A stretch of 64,000 nt of DNA from Brevipalpus yothersi (GCA_003956705.1 QZCP01000258.1:1-64000); one strand, 5' to 3'; positions 25,319-39,833 are shown, counted from the first letter of the stretch. Program-made: numbers and translations. Notes: a model not told the origin generated them from the sequence alone.

Positions 25319-27818
25319 ACCTTGTCTTTGCAAAACTGTCTAATTTCATCAGTATTGACTTTTTCCTTATCTTCAGGATTTTTCAACTTAATCCAAGCAC
25401 ATATTTCTTCACCCATCCTCTCATCAGGAACTCCACAGACCTGAAAAGATCATGGATCAAATTTGGAAAATTTTCTTCCACCAACCAATCAACGAGATTA
25501 AAAGTGGTAGCCAAACTTACATGGGCTTCAGCAATTAGTGGATGTCGATAGAGTAATTCTTCTACCTCTTTCGGATAAACATTTTCGCCTCCTCTGATAA
25601 TCAGCTCTTTGGCTCGGCCAACTAACTTAATGTATCCTTTTTCATCCATTGTTGCAATGTCACTTAGAAAGAGAAGAGAGATGTGCATGTGTATGTTTTT
25701 TTGCTTCACTTGATGTTCAGTATAAGAGGCAATCAACCTTTCTTCCGAGGATGCTGAACACAGTAGAATGTGTAGACTTACCCTGAGATGAACCAATTTG
25801 ATGAATTAATGGCCTCACGAGTTTTGTCTGGATCTTCCCAATAGCCAAGCATAACGTGATGGCCTCGAACCATCAATTCACCTTCAAATAGGCGTCAAGT
25901 TTTTAGCTTTTCTCAGGTAAACAAAATACTCAATAGTATATATCCAATTGATCATACTACTATCATACCTTGTTCACCAATAGGCATTAGATGGCCAGTC
26001 TTTCGATCGACTATTTTGACCTCAGTTAAATCAAGAGGAGCTCCTACGTTATCCATCGTCTGTTCTGGCAAATCACCTCGATGAGGCATCGTCATGCAAC
26101 CCCCTTCAAGGTGGATATAATAATGATACACGATAGATTCTCATCACAATTGAAACCTGCATCATTAATAATACATACACCATCATGGCAACTTACCGGT
26201 CTCAGTTGAACCATACCGGATCAGGAAACTCTTGGTTCCTGGAATATTTTTCAAAAACTTTTGCACTGTTGCTACTGTGGTGGGAGCTGATCCAGTGACA
26301 ACAGCTAAGAATGGAAAAAATTAGTGTAATGATCTAATGATTAAAACTTAACTGTGGAAGATTACTTTTCAGAGAAGGTAAACTTGAACCATTCTTTTCG
26401 ATATAGTTCACAATGTCCACAGTCATCGCTGGAACGATCATGATGTGGGTACACTTGTGTTCGTTGACAGCTTTCAAAAGATTGTCAACTTTGTACCGGT
26501 AACCGGTGAGAACCATTGTCATGGCCCATCTGGACATCATTACAATTCCATATACTAAGCCGAATATATGGAAAAGAGGTACAGGAATGCATGCAACTGT
26601 TCCCAATTCATCTAGGCCTAGACGTTGTCCAGTCAAATGAGCGTTGTTGATGAGATTATAATGAGATAGAAGAGCTCCTTTAGGTTTACCGGTTGTACCC
26701 TGAAAGTTTCAAAAATGATGAAGTGAATTGAAATTGTATTCCTCATCTATCCTCACTCGTACATACACACACACACACTATCTATCTATCTGTCTGTCTA
26801 TCTCTTACCGAAGTGAACATGATAATGGCAGGATCATCGCTATTAACTTTTTCCTCATCAGCTTGTGTATTTGAATCGATAATATCATCAAGATGTAGAC
26901 ATGGTAAAGTGGTAGAAAGCTTATTGCCATCAATTGTGACAAGCTTTTCTAACTTTGTCTTATCAAATGATATACTTTCACCAATACCACTGAAATCATT
27001 AACAATTGATTGAGCTGATTTGTGGCCAGGTAAAAAGAGTACTCGAGCTCCTGATTTGTTGAGAGCATATTCTAATTCAGGCAATTTGTAAACCGGATTG
27101 AGTGTACACAATATTAATCCACGTCGAGCACATGCAAGCTGTACCAGTATCCAATTGTAACAATTAGCTGACCAAAGAGCAACAACATCACCACGCTTTA
27201 GGCCCAATTTGATGCTCAATGAATTGGCCAACTGGTCAACCTCACGATTGAGTTCACCAAATGTTTTACTTATCTTTTCATGGTCACTTATGATCGCAAT
27301 AGCCTCACCTCCTGAGGGCAACCAATAATGATAATATATGCATAGTCAATCATATGCACACAAATATTTTGGATAATTTTTTTTATATTTCTACATCAAA
27401 ATTTCATCAAAATTTTTAACTACTCACTTTTGTTTGATGCTTCTCTCAATGCATCACCGATGGTAAGATACTCTAAACTTGATGTACTTACACCGTAAGC
27501 GTATGAATATGGATGGTGAACATGAGTTCTATGGAAATCGATGATTAGTTTGATAATTAATTATAATTGATCGTATCAGAGAAGAGAAAGGTGACGAAAT
27601 CAAATGTGTACAAATAGAAAAAAAACTCACGCCGAGTATAAATTGGTTTGAACATCGGAACAGTGATTTCGTTTGGTTAAAAGTAGAAAAAAATTAGATG
27701 AATCAACAACATTAGTAGAACATATCCATCCTCTGTGATGACTATTCAACAGTTTAGAGTGACAATTAACTTTCAAACATAAATTTGAAATCGATTTTAA
27801 TCCCGATCTGGTAAACAT
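25098..27818 (-). CDS. Acsf2: Acyl-CoA synthetase family member 2-like, mitochondrial, 10 exons
   Basis: AMP-forming ligase (ANL superfamily) that activates medium-chain fatty acids to acyl-CoA, probably in mitochondria. Exons in transcript order: 27818-27631, 27528-27428, 27311-26809, 26699-26366, 26304-26197, 26103-25969, 25881-25782, 25662-25521, 25440-25321, 25223-25098; all phases agree and give 618 residues, close to ACSF2. The N-terminus is basic and free of acidic residues (MFTRSGLKSISNLCLKVNCH), as in a targeting peptide. Motifs: P-loop-like TSGTTGKPKG (split between exons 3 and 4), the YGSTETG motif, GYWEDPDKT, hinge GRAKELIIRGGENVYP, and the C-terminal catalytic lysine in PRTPTGKAQK. 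Nothing is missing. A (CT)n(CA)n run sits in the last intron, beside the splice site. Confidence 0.94.
25274..25317. repeat. Compound (CT)n(CA)n microsatellite
   Basis: CT array of about 31 bases running into a CA array, within the last intron of the acyl-CoA synthetase gene. Confidence 0.9.
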
Positions 27819-28969
27819 TTTGATTCCAGAGCCTTTAAAAGCCCATGTAAAAAATACAAATCACAACCCTCAATGCTCATTGACTATCTTGGAAACGATA
27901 AAACTGCTCATAACTGTTACCATGAAAAGATACATTCACAAACACACAAGTGAATCAATGGATGATCATCTAATTGTTGAGATTAGATTGATCAACAGTA
28001 GCCTTGAACAACATTTTATCCATTGCAAAGCCAATGTTTACATGTTTACATGTGAAAACACATGTTGAAAGCGTGGCAAAAAAAGTGGCGCGCTTTTGAG
28101 AGATTCTCAGTGAGATGCTTCTTGGGCGAAAAATATTTCAAATATTTCAGATGCTTTAAATATTTTGGATTCCATTAGGATTAGAAAATTTTTTTATAAG
28201 ATAATCAAAGGCCAAGAATTTGAAACAATTTTTTTCTTGTCTTTCTACATCAAGGCCCACAATATGAGGAAAGTGAAAGTTGAAAAAAAGTATGATATCT
28301 TCTTTACTTTAGAAAAATGATGATACTTTGACGATGAATAAGCTTAGAAGAAAGAAAGAGAGAGAGAAAATTGGTTTAACTCTTCTTCCGTTCTTCTTTT
28401 GCGTTTTTCTTTTTCTTTGAATGGTCGAATTAGGATGGGAAAAAATGTGATACACAACGATTCAATGTGTATGTCCAACATGTAGCCATTCACACACAAA
28501 ACATTGCCTCCTCTTCCTCTTCTACACATTCTTTCTCTCTCTCTCTCTCCCTCTTTTACTTGTGGTAAATTGTGAACAACACGACCTGATCATCATCATG
28601 ATTAGAACTTTCAGGTTAGTTAGTTCAGTTACAATCACATGTGTGTCAATCTGGACACTATACTACTATTACTATTACTGATACTGCCGCCACTGCTACT
28701 ATTGCTGCTTATCGTTCCGACGAAGACTTACCTGGCCATCATTCGCAAATTCGAATGGACACTAACCGTTTTCATTGTGTCCTGTAATGATAATAAAGCT
28801 TGAACTTGTTACTATATCGTTGTTAGATGGTGAATGATTTGGTGGTGTTGGTGGCCGGAATGGATTAATAGAGAATTCATAAGATGGACAGTAAGCTGAT
28901 ATCCATCATATAAGTGACTAAATGGCTTTGGTGGGGCTATGTGTATATGATCATGAAATGAATCAGGAT

Positions 28970-28971
<2 letters not shown>

Positions 28972-29048
<77 letters not shown>
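28972..29048. repeat. (GA)n microsatellite
   Basis: 77-base pure GA array, about 320 bases from a CT array of opposite orientation; the pair could fold back on itself. Confidence 0.95.
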
Positions 29049-29052
<4 letters not shown>

Positions 29053-29363
29053 GTGTAAAGAGTGTGGAAAAGAAACTTTTTGCCAGAACGAACTTGATTC
29101 TTGAGTAACCTCTCTCTTAAGAAAAATAGAATACAGTAGCAGCAACTTATGGTCACCCAATCTCTAATGACTTTAACAATGATTCATCTACACTTTCATC
29201 ACAAACGGTACAAACATATACACACACACACATACAGACACGAATGTTTGTTATAGAATAATTTAAATAATCAATTCATTCTCCCATCGATCACCTTTAA
29301 TATGAATTAGGTGAACTTTAAAAATATTTCATTCAATTTTCATTGCCTTTGACCGATGTCCAC

Positions 29364-29802
<439 letters not shown>

Positions 29803-32268
29803 GTTCTCAAAGTAGTCATCATGAGTCTGTAAAAGTGTATATATGTGTATGAGTAATAAGATTTCGAAACCCAAACTTTGCAACCCTCTCAAATATTGAA
29901 CTGATTACTTACTCATTATTATTATCATTATTATTTTCATCATTATCAACACCGATTTATTGTGAATATATTACTATTACTGTCATCCATTATCGGTGAA
30001 TGATCAAGCTGGAAAGTTTGATCATTGAAAGCTCTGAAGAAGAAAAAATTCAGCCTCCATCTCTTTTCCAATTTCTATTGCATACCCTTTTTGTTAATTC
30101 AAAATTTTTGATTTTCGATTTCACCTGATTCAATGAGCTCAACTGCCGATTGACAAATGGCCACTCATTTGCTTGTGTATGTATGTATGTTCAAATCGAT
30201 ACGTTTGACCGGCCTGAAACAGGATGAGAAGAGCTCGAATGTCTGTTTGCGTGATTCTTATTCATATACACAAGTAACATGTACATTATTGATCAGGGAA
30301 AAATATGTTGATGATTAGGAAAAATTTCCAAAGTCAAACCATGATACAAGCTATTATTCATGTTGTAATGATTGTAAAAGTGATCGAGAGAGAGAGAGAG
30401 AAAGAAAGACAGATTTTTTCTTCGTTAACCCTATGCAAAACTTCGATTGATGAGGTGATAGGGTGCACTTGAACAGATACAATCGATCTTCAATCGTTTT
30501 GGACAATCAATACAATTATTTTCAATGTGCGTGATATACATTCATTCATTTATATGTGTATTTCTGAATACATTCACACACATGTACAAGATGTTACAAG
30601 GAATGAACAAGTACAACTGATACGATTTATATTTCGAATATCGATCAATCTCTCCATCAATTAACTATCGATAAGCATGTATATATGTATGTGAGAAACA
30701 GAAAACGATTCATTGACAAGGTAAGAGAGAAGAATAAGTGTCCCTTGATAAATGTAATTCACTTGCAATCAAATCCAACATTAACATTTGAACTTATGAT
30801 ATGTGCACGTGTCTATCTGAATATCACACCAAATAAAGTGCAGTACTTAAAATTTTTCCACATTTTATTCATCATATGCATGATATACATGTATATATAT
30901 ACTGGCTGACTAACCTCATCAACCATACCATTTACAAACTACTTTTGACGGTCAAAGTGACCACACAATGTGTTCATTAATCTTGCACCCGAATTGATCC
31001 TTTTCTTTCTTTCTCTCTCTCTCTCTCTCTCTTGATCAGTTAATTTCTTTTAGAGTTCGATTATAGAGTGTAACCTTCGATTTTGGTGATTCGTTTCACT
31101 AATATGTTACATGGTAATATGTTATTAGATGATGCTTACTTCAAGAAGTGAGTGAGAAATAAAATTTCTTTATTTTCTCATTCAAATTGATAAAACTTAT
31201 AATCATCCAAATTACATTAATTTTAACTTGTTTTTCCACTCACTTTACTGATCCTCTCTCTCTCTCCTTAACACATGCTTCCCTTCAAATATTTTGATCA
31301 TATCGGACCATGTTCGATATGATATCAAAGTGGACACGAATCAGTACTATCATAACCGCGACTGGTTAATGTATTTCTCTCTCTTTTCTTCGACTGACCA
31401 CGAAATTAAAATACACACATACACACAAGAGGAAGAAACATTGAACCATTCAAACATACACACAAATCATAAGCAAATAACTTCTTAATCATCGAACTTG
31501 CCCACACAATCTACATAAAATTAGTGAACTTGGGAAACGATGTATTTCAGATAGATAGATAGAGAGAGAAAGTAAATCACCCTCTCGATTAACCTTGATT
31601 TACTATTCTGATTTACTATTTGCTTGACCAAAGAGAGAGACACCAAGATGAGGTGAGAAGTTAATTCAGCAAACAAAGAATAAGAATGGAAACTTAAATT
31701 AGTTTGCAATACTTAGTTATTGATATTAATCTTGATTGATAAAAAAGCTCAGCATCAATTGGGAAAAAGAGTGAGAAGAAAAACGTTTGTCCAAGTGAGA
31801 TAAAGAGAAAGAAAAAAGTTTGTTGCATATTTGATTTGAACAATCTGTCCAGATTTTTATCCAGAGATTCTTACAAAACTCATCAAACATGTTGAAATTC
31901 ATTTATTGATTTGAATAAGTCAAGGTTGATTAACTGAACCCATCCAATCACTAGAATATTGTATTAGTTAATTTGTTAAATGATTTTGTGCTCTTGAATC
32001 AAAGTGGTGCGTAAGATCAACAACATGATAATTGTTGATGAATTGTTAACGTCTGTATTAACAGATGAATATTATCCTTCAAATTTACTTGGAAAATTTA
32101 CTCCAATATGAATCCTTATTATCATGATGTATCAATCATGGTGAAGAATTTTTTTCCCATTAGAATCAAAGACGAATGACAATGAAATCCTTTCCAATTA
32201 TCGGATCAAAAATTTTGAACGCACCTACAATTGGTAATGATAGGGTTTCTTTCCAGAATGACATGATA

Positions 32269-33008
32269 TTATCCCCACCATCCACTCCCCTTACTAGGCA
32301 CCTCAACCTCCTGAATACTGATAATGTGGGTCTTTTTTGGAGGTGGCTGTTGAAACAAAATTTCAATATAATGAGAAAATAAATGGTAGAATGTTTGTGA
32401 ATATGTGAAATAATAAATTGGAATATAGTGTAGAAATATGCAGAAAACTCTTCGTTAAACTTTTTTCTCAATGATTCTAAATCAGGTCTCTTAACTCAAT
32501 CACATGCATGTAATACTATGTCAACAATTCTTCTCCATGAAACTTTTGATTTGCTTGCCAATTTCATTAGTTTTCACGAATTCAATCCACAGAAATCGGA
32601 TTCAAAAGATTGTGTCAAACTTCCTTCGACATACCTTAGGCATGGGTAAAGGGGGTGGAGCTGGAGCTGGCACAGGAACAGGAACTTTTATCATCTTCGG
32701 AACTTCAACGGCAATATATTTGGTCTGAACTTTAGGCTTACAAGTGCAACTACCTGAATAAATGAGATAAAACATCATCTGGAAAACCCTCATTGAGTTA
32801 ATCAATTTGATCACTTACATTGACTACCACCATCATCACCAGGTGATGATGACCACCCATCGCCACCCATCATCATGAGACTTCCGCCTCCCATATCACC
32901 TTTACCACCAGTGTTACCCTTATTTCCCTTGGAAAATAGTCCAAAATCTAACGCAAATGTACTTACTGTGATCACCATAATGATGAGAAAACTAACTTCA
33001 TTCACCAT
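32269..33008 (-). CDS. Small secreted protein, Gly-rich with CxCxC and proline tail
   Basis: Not a family I recognise. Three exons, 33008-32819, 32753-32635, 32346-32269, in phase, 128 residues. The start MVNEVSFLIIMVITVSTFA reads as a signal peptide. Next come a Lys/Gly segment (GNKGNTGGKGDMGGG), a run of Met/Gly, a Cys cluster SQCSCTCKPK (CxCxC, the only cysteines) at about residues 64-68, a KYIAVEVPKMIKVPVPVPA segment that turns into a Pro-rich stretch, and a C-terminus ending GSGWWG. A TATAAA lies about 75 nt upstream. The composition suggests an extracellular or cuticle/silk-like structural peptide, which is inference. All junctions keep frame and both introns are GT-AG, so I think the gene is real. 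Confidence 0.7.
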
Positions 33009-33080
33009 TACGTTTCGAATACATAAAAAAATCAGTACAATCATATACAAATTAAAATGTATACTCTTGAAAGGTGCGAA

Positions 33081-33086
33081 TTTATA
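33081..33086 (-). promoter_or_regulatory. TATA box candidate for the small secreted protein gene
   Basis: TATAAA on the minus strand, 73 nt upstream of the proposed start codon. Confidence 0.4.
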
Positions 33087-34495
33087 TGCATAAACATTTT
33101 TTAATCTCTCCATTTCTCACTCTTTTTTTTCACCCTCTTCTGGTTCCTTACAGTAGGCTTCATGAACACATGAAGTGTTCATGATGATGAAAGAAACAAT
33201 TCATCACCTTAACGAAATGGATGAACCTCAAAATGTGTGTGTGAACTGCTTCCGCTGCCGAATATGTTATTTGATTGCATATTCATAACCCATTTGCTAT
33301 CATGTATGTATGTATGTATGTACGTGATGCTTGAAAAATTAACCTTTTAATTCATGTGTCCGTCACCGTTATGTCTGTAAGCTTAATAGTAAGTAAAATT
33401 TGGTGTATATATTCACTTCATAACCATTTCCGAATACTGACACTACACTTGAAATGATTTCTATTCGATCGAAGTGTTCATGAGTTGTGAAAGAGAGAGA
33501 GAGAGAGAGAGAGAAATTGAATTCCAATCAAATTTTCATGCATTTTATGGAAAGGAATTCAAAAATTTTCACTATCACAATAGGTGATCTCGATTTTCTT
33601 CATCTATTCTAGAATAAAAAAAAGGTACTATTTCTTCAATACCATGTCCTCATTAATCCACTTTCAATAAGCAAAATTTGACTTTTCAACTGCGGTCAAT
33701 CGGAAATGAGTATATACTTCTCGAATTACGTAATCCAATATCTCATGAGCACAGGGAAATGAATTTTTGACATTTCTCTTGGTTAATTTCGTTGATCGAA
33801 AAGTATCGATTGTATCTTCACTTACATCAATTGACTAACAGTACTCGGAAACATCATTTTTGGTCTCAATATTTAATGAATTCTCATTTCTTCTTCCAGA
33901 TCAGCGGAATCGAACGTTTGACAAGCTTTTCAAGAATTTGAAATTGATCATAAAATCGTCTTGTCAAAATGGAAAATGAGAATTCAAGAAGACAGTTATG
34001 AAAATGTTGAGATAGAGAGTAGAAAGATCACACATCCAATTGCAGTCAAATGATGATGAGAACATGTAACCATCTTTCCATCAGCATGCAGAAAGAACTT
34101 GTATTCTTGTACATACTAAAAGAAGGATCTGAGAAGATGTATAAAGAGTGAAGTGGCTATAACTGATGGTCGGTTGATGAAAATTAATCTAATTACGCGC
34201 CAAAAATGGTTCACAATTAATTTCTTGTCTTCTTCATAATCTCTTCCCTCACTTTATGTGTACATCTTTATTCGTACATCTACTGATGGATTGTGAATTC
34301 CATTTCCGCTTTAGTTTTGATATTTACAGAAAAGATCATTCTCTCTCTCTCTCTCTCTCTCTTTTGTTTGTGGGCAAAATTCATTTGTTCATGTGAATTT
34401 CAAATCATGTTGATCATTTTACTCACCATTTTTAACTCGTCGTTTAAATTCTGAGATTAAAATTAAAATTTTTATTGCTTCGGGAATTTTTTTTG

Positions 34496-34526
<31 letters not shown>

Positions 34527-36319
34527 ATGAATTCTTATCAATGTGAGAAGGTTTTAATCAATTTGAGGTCTTTTAACGATCCTCTTTCACAAGTAAAAAG
34601 AAGAAAACTCACTGATATCGTAAACTTTGAGTCCGGGTAATTATTAATTCATACTGACCTCTCAATATCGATAACAGGGTGACATTTAAAATAAATAAAA
34701 ATTTGACGAATGTCACTTTTTCTTGCTTTTCTGTCGATTTGAAGCATACACAATTTTTGTTCATCCCAGTTTCACACTGATATTCTGATCTCATTTGCTA
34801 TCAATATAAAAAAACATTAGAAGCTAATAGTCACGTTTGCGTTAACTTAGTGGCAATCTTCAGGAAAATTTGAAAAAATCAATTATTTTACTATATTAAT
34901 TGTATTGTTCGCTGTGCTAATGTGTTGTTCGTATTGGTACGAAATTTTTTTCTCCCAAGTCATTGAATCTGTCATCTAAAACTATTATCTCTGGAATCGC
35001 AGAAAGGTTTTCTCTATATTCTAGTTCCCAATCCCGAGAATCAAAGCTGTCATCAAATTAATATTGTAATGGAGAAGAGTAAATAATTCGAATTCACAAG
35101 TTCGTTAAGAACAGAAAGCGTTTTTCGAAAAACTTTTCATTCCAACTTTGTCCAACTTTTCAGGATAGACTGCGCCCTCTGCCTCAGCATGATGTAGAGA
35201 AGAAGGAATAAAGTTCATCAGATGAACTTTATCTTGGCGACATATCTGCATGTTTATTGTCCTTCATGGGCTAAAATGATAAATTAACAGAGTCTATTTG
35301 TGCAGAATTGTGCTCCATAGTATTCCTCGTGAGCTTCAGATTGGCTAAATCAAAATTCTGATATCACATTTGCTCTTTACATTTCATGGACACGAATGGC
35401 CGAAGATTGACGAAAATTTTTTTTCTCTTCCAGAAGATGTGGACAGTGTCAGTATGGCTTCTCTGTCCAAAAGAGAGTTTGTGATCCATGATTGATCATC
35501 ATTACAATGTAGAATAGGGAACTAAGACTCTACTCCCTCCCCATGTTCAGAATATTTCAGAAATATCAGAGGAACCCTCAGATTACGATTCTTCTTGAAG
35601 AGAAATTTCAACAGTTGACTTATCACAATGGCTAATTTCAAATCCTCAAATTGAATTCGATTTACTATTACACAGCTCTCCGGTAGACCATCAATTTCAT
35701 TGGAAAATATAGGAGATAACTTATCGAACTGCTTGATCCAGCTCCATGGATGACCATACTTGATCAAGCAAATCAGATATCACGTACGTGCGGAAAGCTT
35801 CGATTTTGCATATGATCAGAATTTCAAATAGATTCCTCAAATTCGCTCTAGGGTCAAACTATTCATCAATTGAGAGTCAACGCTACTATCTGAACGATAT
35901 TTTGATCGATGGAAAGTACCTACTAAAGTGGGGAGAAAAAGTTGCTAACAGGATGATATGATGATGATGTTTTTGAGCCAATAAATTGTGCAATTTTTCT
36001 CCCTCAATATTCTTACAGAAATTAAAATAAATCCAATAATTTTCAGTCTGAATGGGCTCAAAAGTGAACACAATCTTGGTGTCTCCAAAATGGAAAGTAA
36101 GAGTATCATCGAATATACATTTTTAGCTTATTGGAATGCTTCAGATGTCAGCGAATAGAAACCACCTACAACAAACGAAAGTTGTTACTCATAACAGATT
36201 TCATTCAGCCCAACAATTAGGAGTTTAATGAAAGGTGAATGTAATAAATAGAAGAAATATTCCCTGATCAATAATATTGAATATCACTAGTAAGTGGTCA
36301 AAGTGTTCACTCGATACTT

Positions 36320-36374
<55 letters not shown>
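36320..36374. repeat. (GA)n microsatellite
   Basis: 55-base pure GA array. Confidence 0.95.
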
Positions 36375-36377
<3 letters not shown>

Positions 36378-37370
36378 TCAAATTCAAAAATAATCGCACT
36401 TTTATTGGCCTGGGATCTACTATATTACATTAAAAAAAGTTCTTATCATTTTTTCCATTTTGGATCAATAACAACAATATAAACATGGATCCACTGACGA
36501 TAGCAGAGAAAAGTGTCAAAAAAAAGAGAAAAGTGAACAAGTAACAAAACCATCAACAATAAAAATCATTTAACAAGTAGTTGCTTTCATCAAGAGAACG
36601 TCTGAGATGTAGTTTGGGTTATTGTCAGGTCAAAATTAGAATAGGTTAGAGGATTGGGGAGGAGGAGGAGGAGAGCATCCTTCTCAGCTTCCGAAATTGC
36701 TTTCGGAAAGAAAAGGATGAGGATGTTGTGGGAGGAAGTATAGAGAGGGTGAGAGGAAAGCAGAAAAGAAAGAGGGAGAGAGTGAGAGAGGATTGCAAAG
36801 AGTGAAAAAAGGGCGATGATTGACATTTCCGAGTAGTTCTTAACAGTTATTATTGTTTTTTTTGCTCATTTTTTGTGTGTATGCTTCAAAAGAAAAAGCT
36901 GTTTACATGAGAAGAGAATTCAGAAATGACCAGAACTTTAAAAAAAGGAGAAAAAAATTTACAAAAAAATACAATACAAATCAATATGGCTAGAAAAAGT
37001 GATGGTCATTGAGCATTATTCAAAAGGAATCCACCGGAAGTAGAAGTGAGAAATGTAGTAAGAAAAAAAAAGGCGGGAAAATAAAGTATGCAAACTTCGT
37101 ATGCATTGATCATACGAGCAAACAAACCAGATTAATCCTTTCTCTATTCTTCTTTTCCATTTCATCTTATTCCATAATTCCGTAAATGAATTCCCATCAA
37201 TTGGAGAGTATCCATACGATTTGTGACTGTGATTTTAGACTAACAATGGGGAAAGTGTTGTCGATGATATTGTTTCAACTTCACTTGTTTCTTTTTCTGG
37301 TGACATCTGAATCGTCTGAATGGTCTTATGTGGGGTCCAGAGAAAAAACCTAAACGCTAAACGCTAAAGT

Positions 37371-39363
37371 CTAGTATCTGGAATCGTATGATTTCATGGC
37401 GAAGTGTTGCTTGCTGTATCCGGCGCTCTTGTAGCCACCACCATGGCCGTATCCACCGCCGTAACCGCCTATGGATTGGATTAAGGAAAGATGATTAATT
37501 TACATTACTCTCAGGCACTCAGATCAATTAGTATTTACCCTTGTTTCCACCATAACCATGGCCTCCATATGAGCCGTGGGAAACAACGGAATCGTATCCA
37601 CTGTGTCCACCGTGGCCGTAACCGTGGCCTCCGTATGAACCTCCGTGTCCATATGAAGAACCTCCATGTCCGTATGAGGCACCGTGACCTCCATAAGATT
37701 TACCATGACCACCATAGGATTTTGGTGCTTCATAGCCGTGGCTTCCGTATGAGGAACCGTATGAAGATCCACCATGTCCATAGCCATGTCCTCCATAGCC
37801 ACCACCGTATTTGTTTCCACCACCGTAGTGGGCAATCTCTTGATCCTTGGCGTACATTTTCACATCAGCTGGATCTTGGTTAGCGGTTCCTGGCTCGTTG
37901 GTGCTAACATAGGCTCGGAAACCATGTCCATCAGCAACATAGTCGACCTTTCGGTAGATACCGTAAGCATCGGTATATCCGTAGGAACCCTTCTTGTTGC
38001 CGTAGTCATCACCTGAATAAGTGGACAAGAGAAAGTGAAGATGAGTACAAAAGTGTGGAAAAGATTTCAATCTGGTTCAAAATTCAAAGCGTGCACACAT
38101 GAACACAATCAAGCTTTCCGAAATAAAAAACAATTGGCGGGAAAAAGATTGACTATTCTGATAAAGATGTGTGTGAGTGGCTATGTTTGTCGAGATCATG
38201 TCACTTTTTGAGAGTGAAAAAGTGTTTATTGTGTGTGTGCGACAATTTTGAATCACTTTCACAATTCATTCCGAGAAAAAATGAAATGAAATGTGAATAG
38301 AAGTGAGAGATAAGTAAAAGATAATCATCAATGAGACATTGTTTCATGATTACTCACCCTCCTCATTTTGATGATGGTTATTACCGTAACCGTCATCTAC
38401 ATGATAGCCGAATTCATATGGATTTGGTTTTTCCTGTTCATCAGATATGAATCGTGCATATTTAGAAGAGATAGATAGAGATAGAGAGAAAGAGAGTGGG
38501 GAAAAATAAAAAAGTATCAATTAAACGGTGGTGCAACAGTGATTATGTACCGTTAATGAGGGGAGAATACAGATTCAAGTTAGATTGGCTCGAATTATCA
38601 TGCTCTCTCGAATAGAGATGGGAAAAAAAGGAAAGAAGAAGTGATAGAGGATGGAATGAAGAGCGGAACTTGGGTTGGAATGGAAAATCTATTTGTTATA
38701 AGGAAGATTGGCCCTGCAAATACTTGATTGATAGTGGAAAATAATTTTTTGTTTCCCAAAAAACAAGAAATCTTGAACTTCAAATTTTTTTCTCTTTCCA
38801 CTTCTATATCTTTCTTTTTCTGATCAATATCTGATGGAACTAAAGCTAAAAGATACATGGAAAAAGAAGACTTTCACCTTAAGGCTATAAGCTGTCATAT
38901 CGCATATCTGAGGCTCACGATGAACTCAGATGATATGCGATTCGAGAGAAAGCGAGGCAAAAACTTAGCATGCACACTATCGACTAGAACATATTCTCAA
39001 GTTCGATAAACTATCAATTGGAATCAATACTCACGTATCCATAACCACCACCGTATCCACCACCGTGTCCACCGCCATAACCGCCGTGTCCACCACCATA
39101 TCCACCACCATGGGAGTATGAGGCTGAGGCTTTTGGAACTTCACTGTATTTTGGGGCATACTTTGGTTGAGCATATCCATAGTAGGCTGGTGAGGCAGCC
39201 GCGATAGCGACAAATCCGATGGCGAGAAGTAACTGGTAGAGAAAATCGAAACAAACATGATCAGAATTTGATGATGAAACTTTTTGGAACCAACGGGGCA
39301 CATGTTGGGCACAGTTGGGGGCACAATGATGGAGAGAGAGGTACTCAGTATTACCTTGAACAT
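37371..39363 (-). CDS. RR-type, glycine-rich cuticle protein, 5 exons
   Basis: Secreted chitin-binding cuticle protein. Exons in transcript order: 39363-39355, 39232-39035, 38433-38358, 38012-37539, 37468-37371; in phase, 284 residues. As in the YKP cuticle gene, the first coding exon is only 9 nt (ATG TTC AAG); the second completes the signal peptide (MFKLLLAIGFVAIAAASPAYYG). A Gly/His/Tyr repeat tract (GGYGGGHGGYGGGHGG) comes first, then the RR domain EKPNPYEFGYHVDDGYGNN through GDDYGNKKGSYGYTDAYGIYRKVDYVADGHGFRAYVSTNEPG (about 70-145), then a long GGHGYGHGG-type tract, ending KQHFAMKSYDSRY. The domain resembles the RR domain of the YKP gene, with the same intron position just before GDDYGNKK. 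GC content is higher than its neighbours because of Gly codons. Confidence 0.93.
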
Positions 39364-39530
39364 ATTGGCAAAATTGAATTTAAAAAACTGTTAAGTTTAC
39401 TAGAATATGGCAAAGAAAGACTTCACTTGTAGTGGCACTAAAAGTTTTATGGATGATGTTTTTTCGCTGTTCTGTTGTTATGTCCAGAAGAGTTGAGCTG
39501 ATCTGATGATTTCGACTGGACGTTCGTAGC

Positions 39531-39538
39531 CTTTTATA
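39531..39538 (-). promoter_or_regulatory. TATA box of the glycine-rich cuticle gene
   Basis: TATAAAAG on the minus strand, 168 nt upstream of the start codon. It lies next to a GA-rich block (39570-39661) that could bind GAGA-type factors. Confidence 0.55.
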
Positions 39539-39569
39539 CTTTTCACGAATGCTGAACAAAATTCGACTG

Positions 39570-39661
39570 GGTGAGAGAAAAAGAGAGGAGAGAGAGGAGA
39601 GAGAGAGGAGAGAGAGAGGAGAGAGAGAGGAGAGAGAGAGGAGAGAGAGAGGAGAGAGAGA
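39570..39661. repeat. GA-rich minisatellite-like block
   Basis: Imperfect tandem GAGAGAGAG-GA units of about 10-12 bases with a regular GG interruption, unlike the pure dinucleotide arrays. It lies just upstream of a cuticle gene TATA box. Confidence 0.85.
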
Positions 39662-39830
39662 AACTGGAAGATGCTGATGAGGGTTTCCTTCTCCTCCTCC
39701 TCTCCTTCTATCATACGTCCAGCATCTCTCTATGGGTAAGTGAAGGAAGATATTGGAAAAAGAGAGCGAGTGGGAGGTGAATAAAAAGAGCGAAATAAAG
39801 TGTGATAGATACTAGAAAGAGAATGAGAAA

Positions 39831-39833
<3 letters not shown>

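Larger units (their letters stand above)
33009..37370. other. 4.4-kb gene-free stretch
   Basis: No supported exon. It contains a TGTA microsatellite near 33302-33322, short CT/GA arrays at 33488-33512, 34341-34362 and 34497-34522, and a long GA array at 36320-36374. Open frames are short and unremarkable. Confidence 0.55.

Noticed and set aside
37491..37883. His/Arg-rich frame on the plus strand
   Set aside because: Antisense shadow of the Gly/His/Tyr repeat of the cuticle gene.
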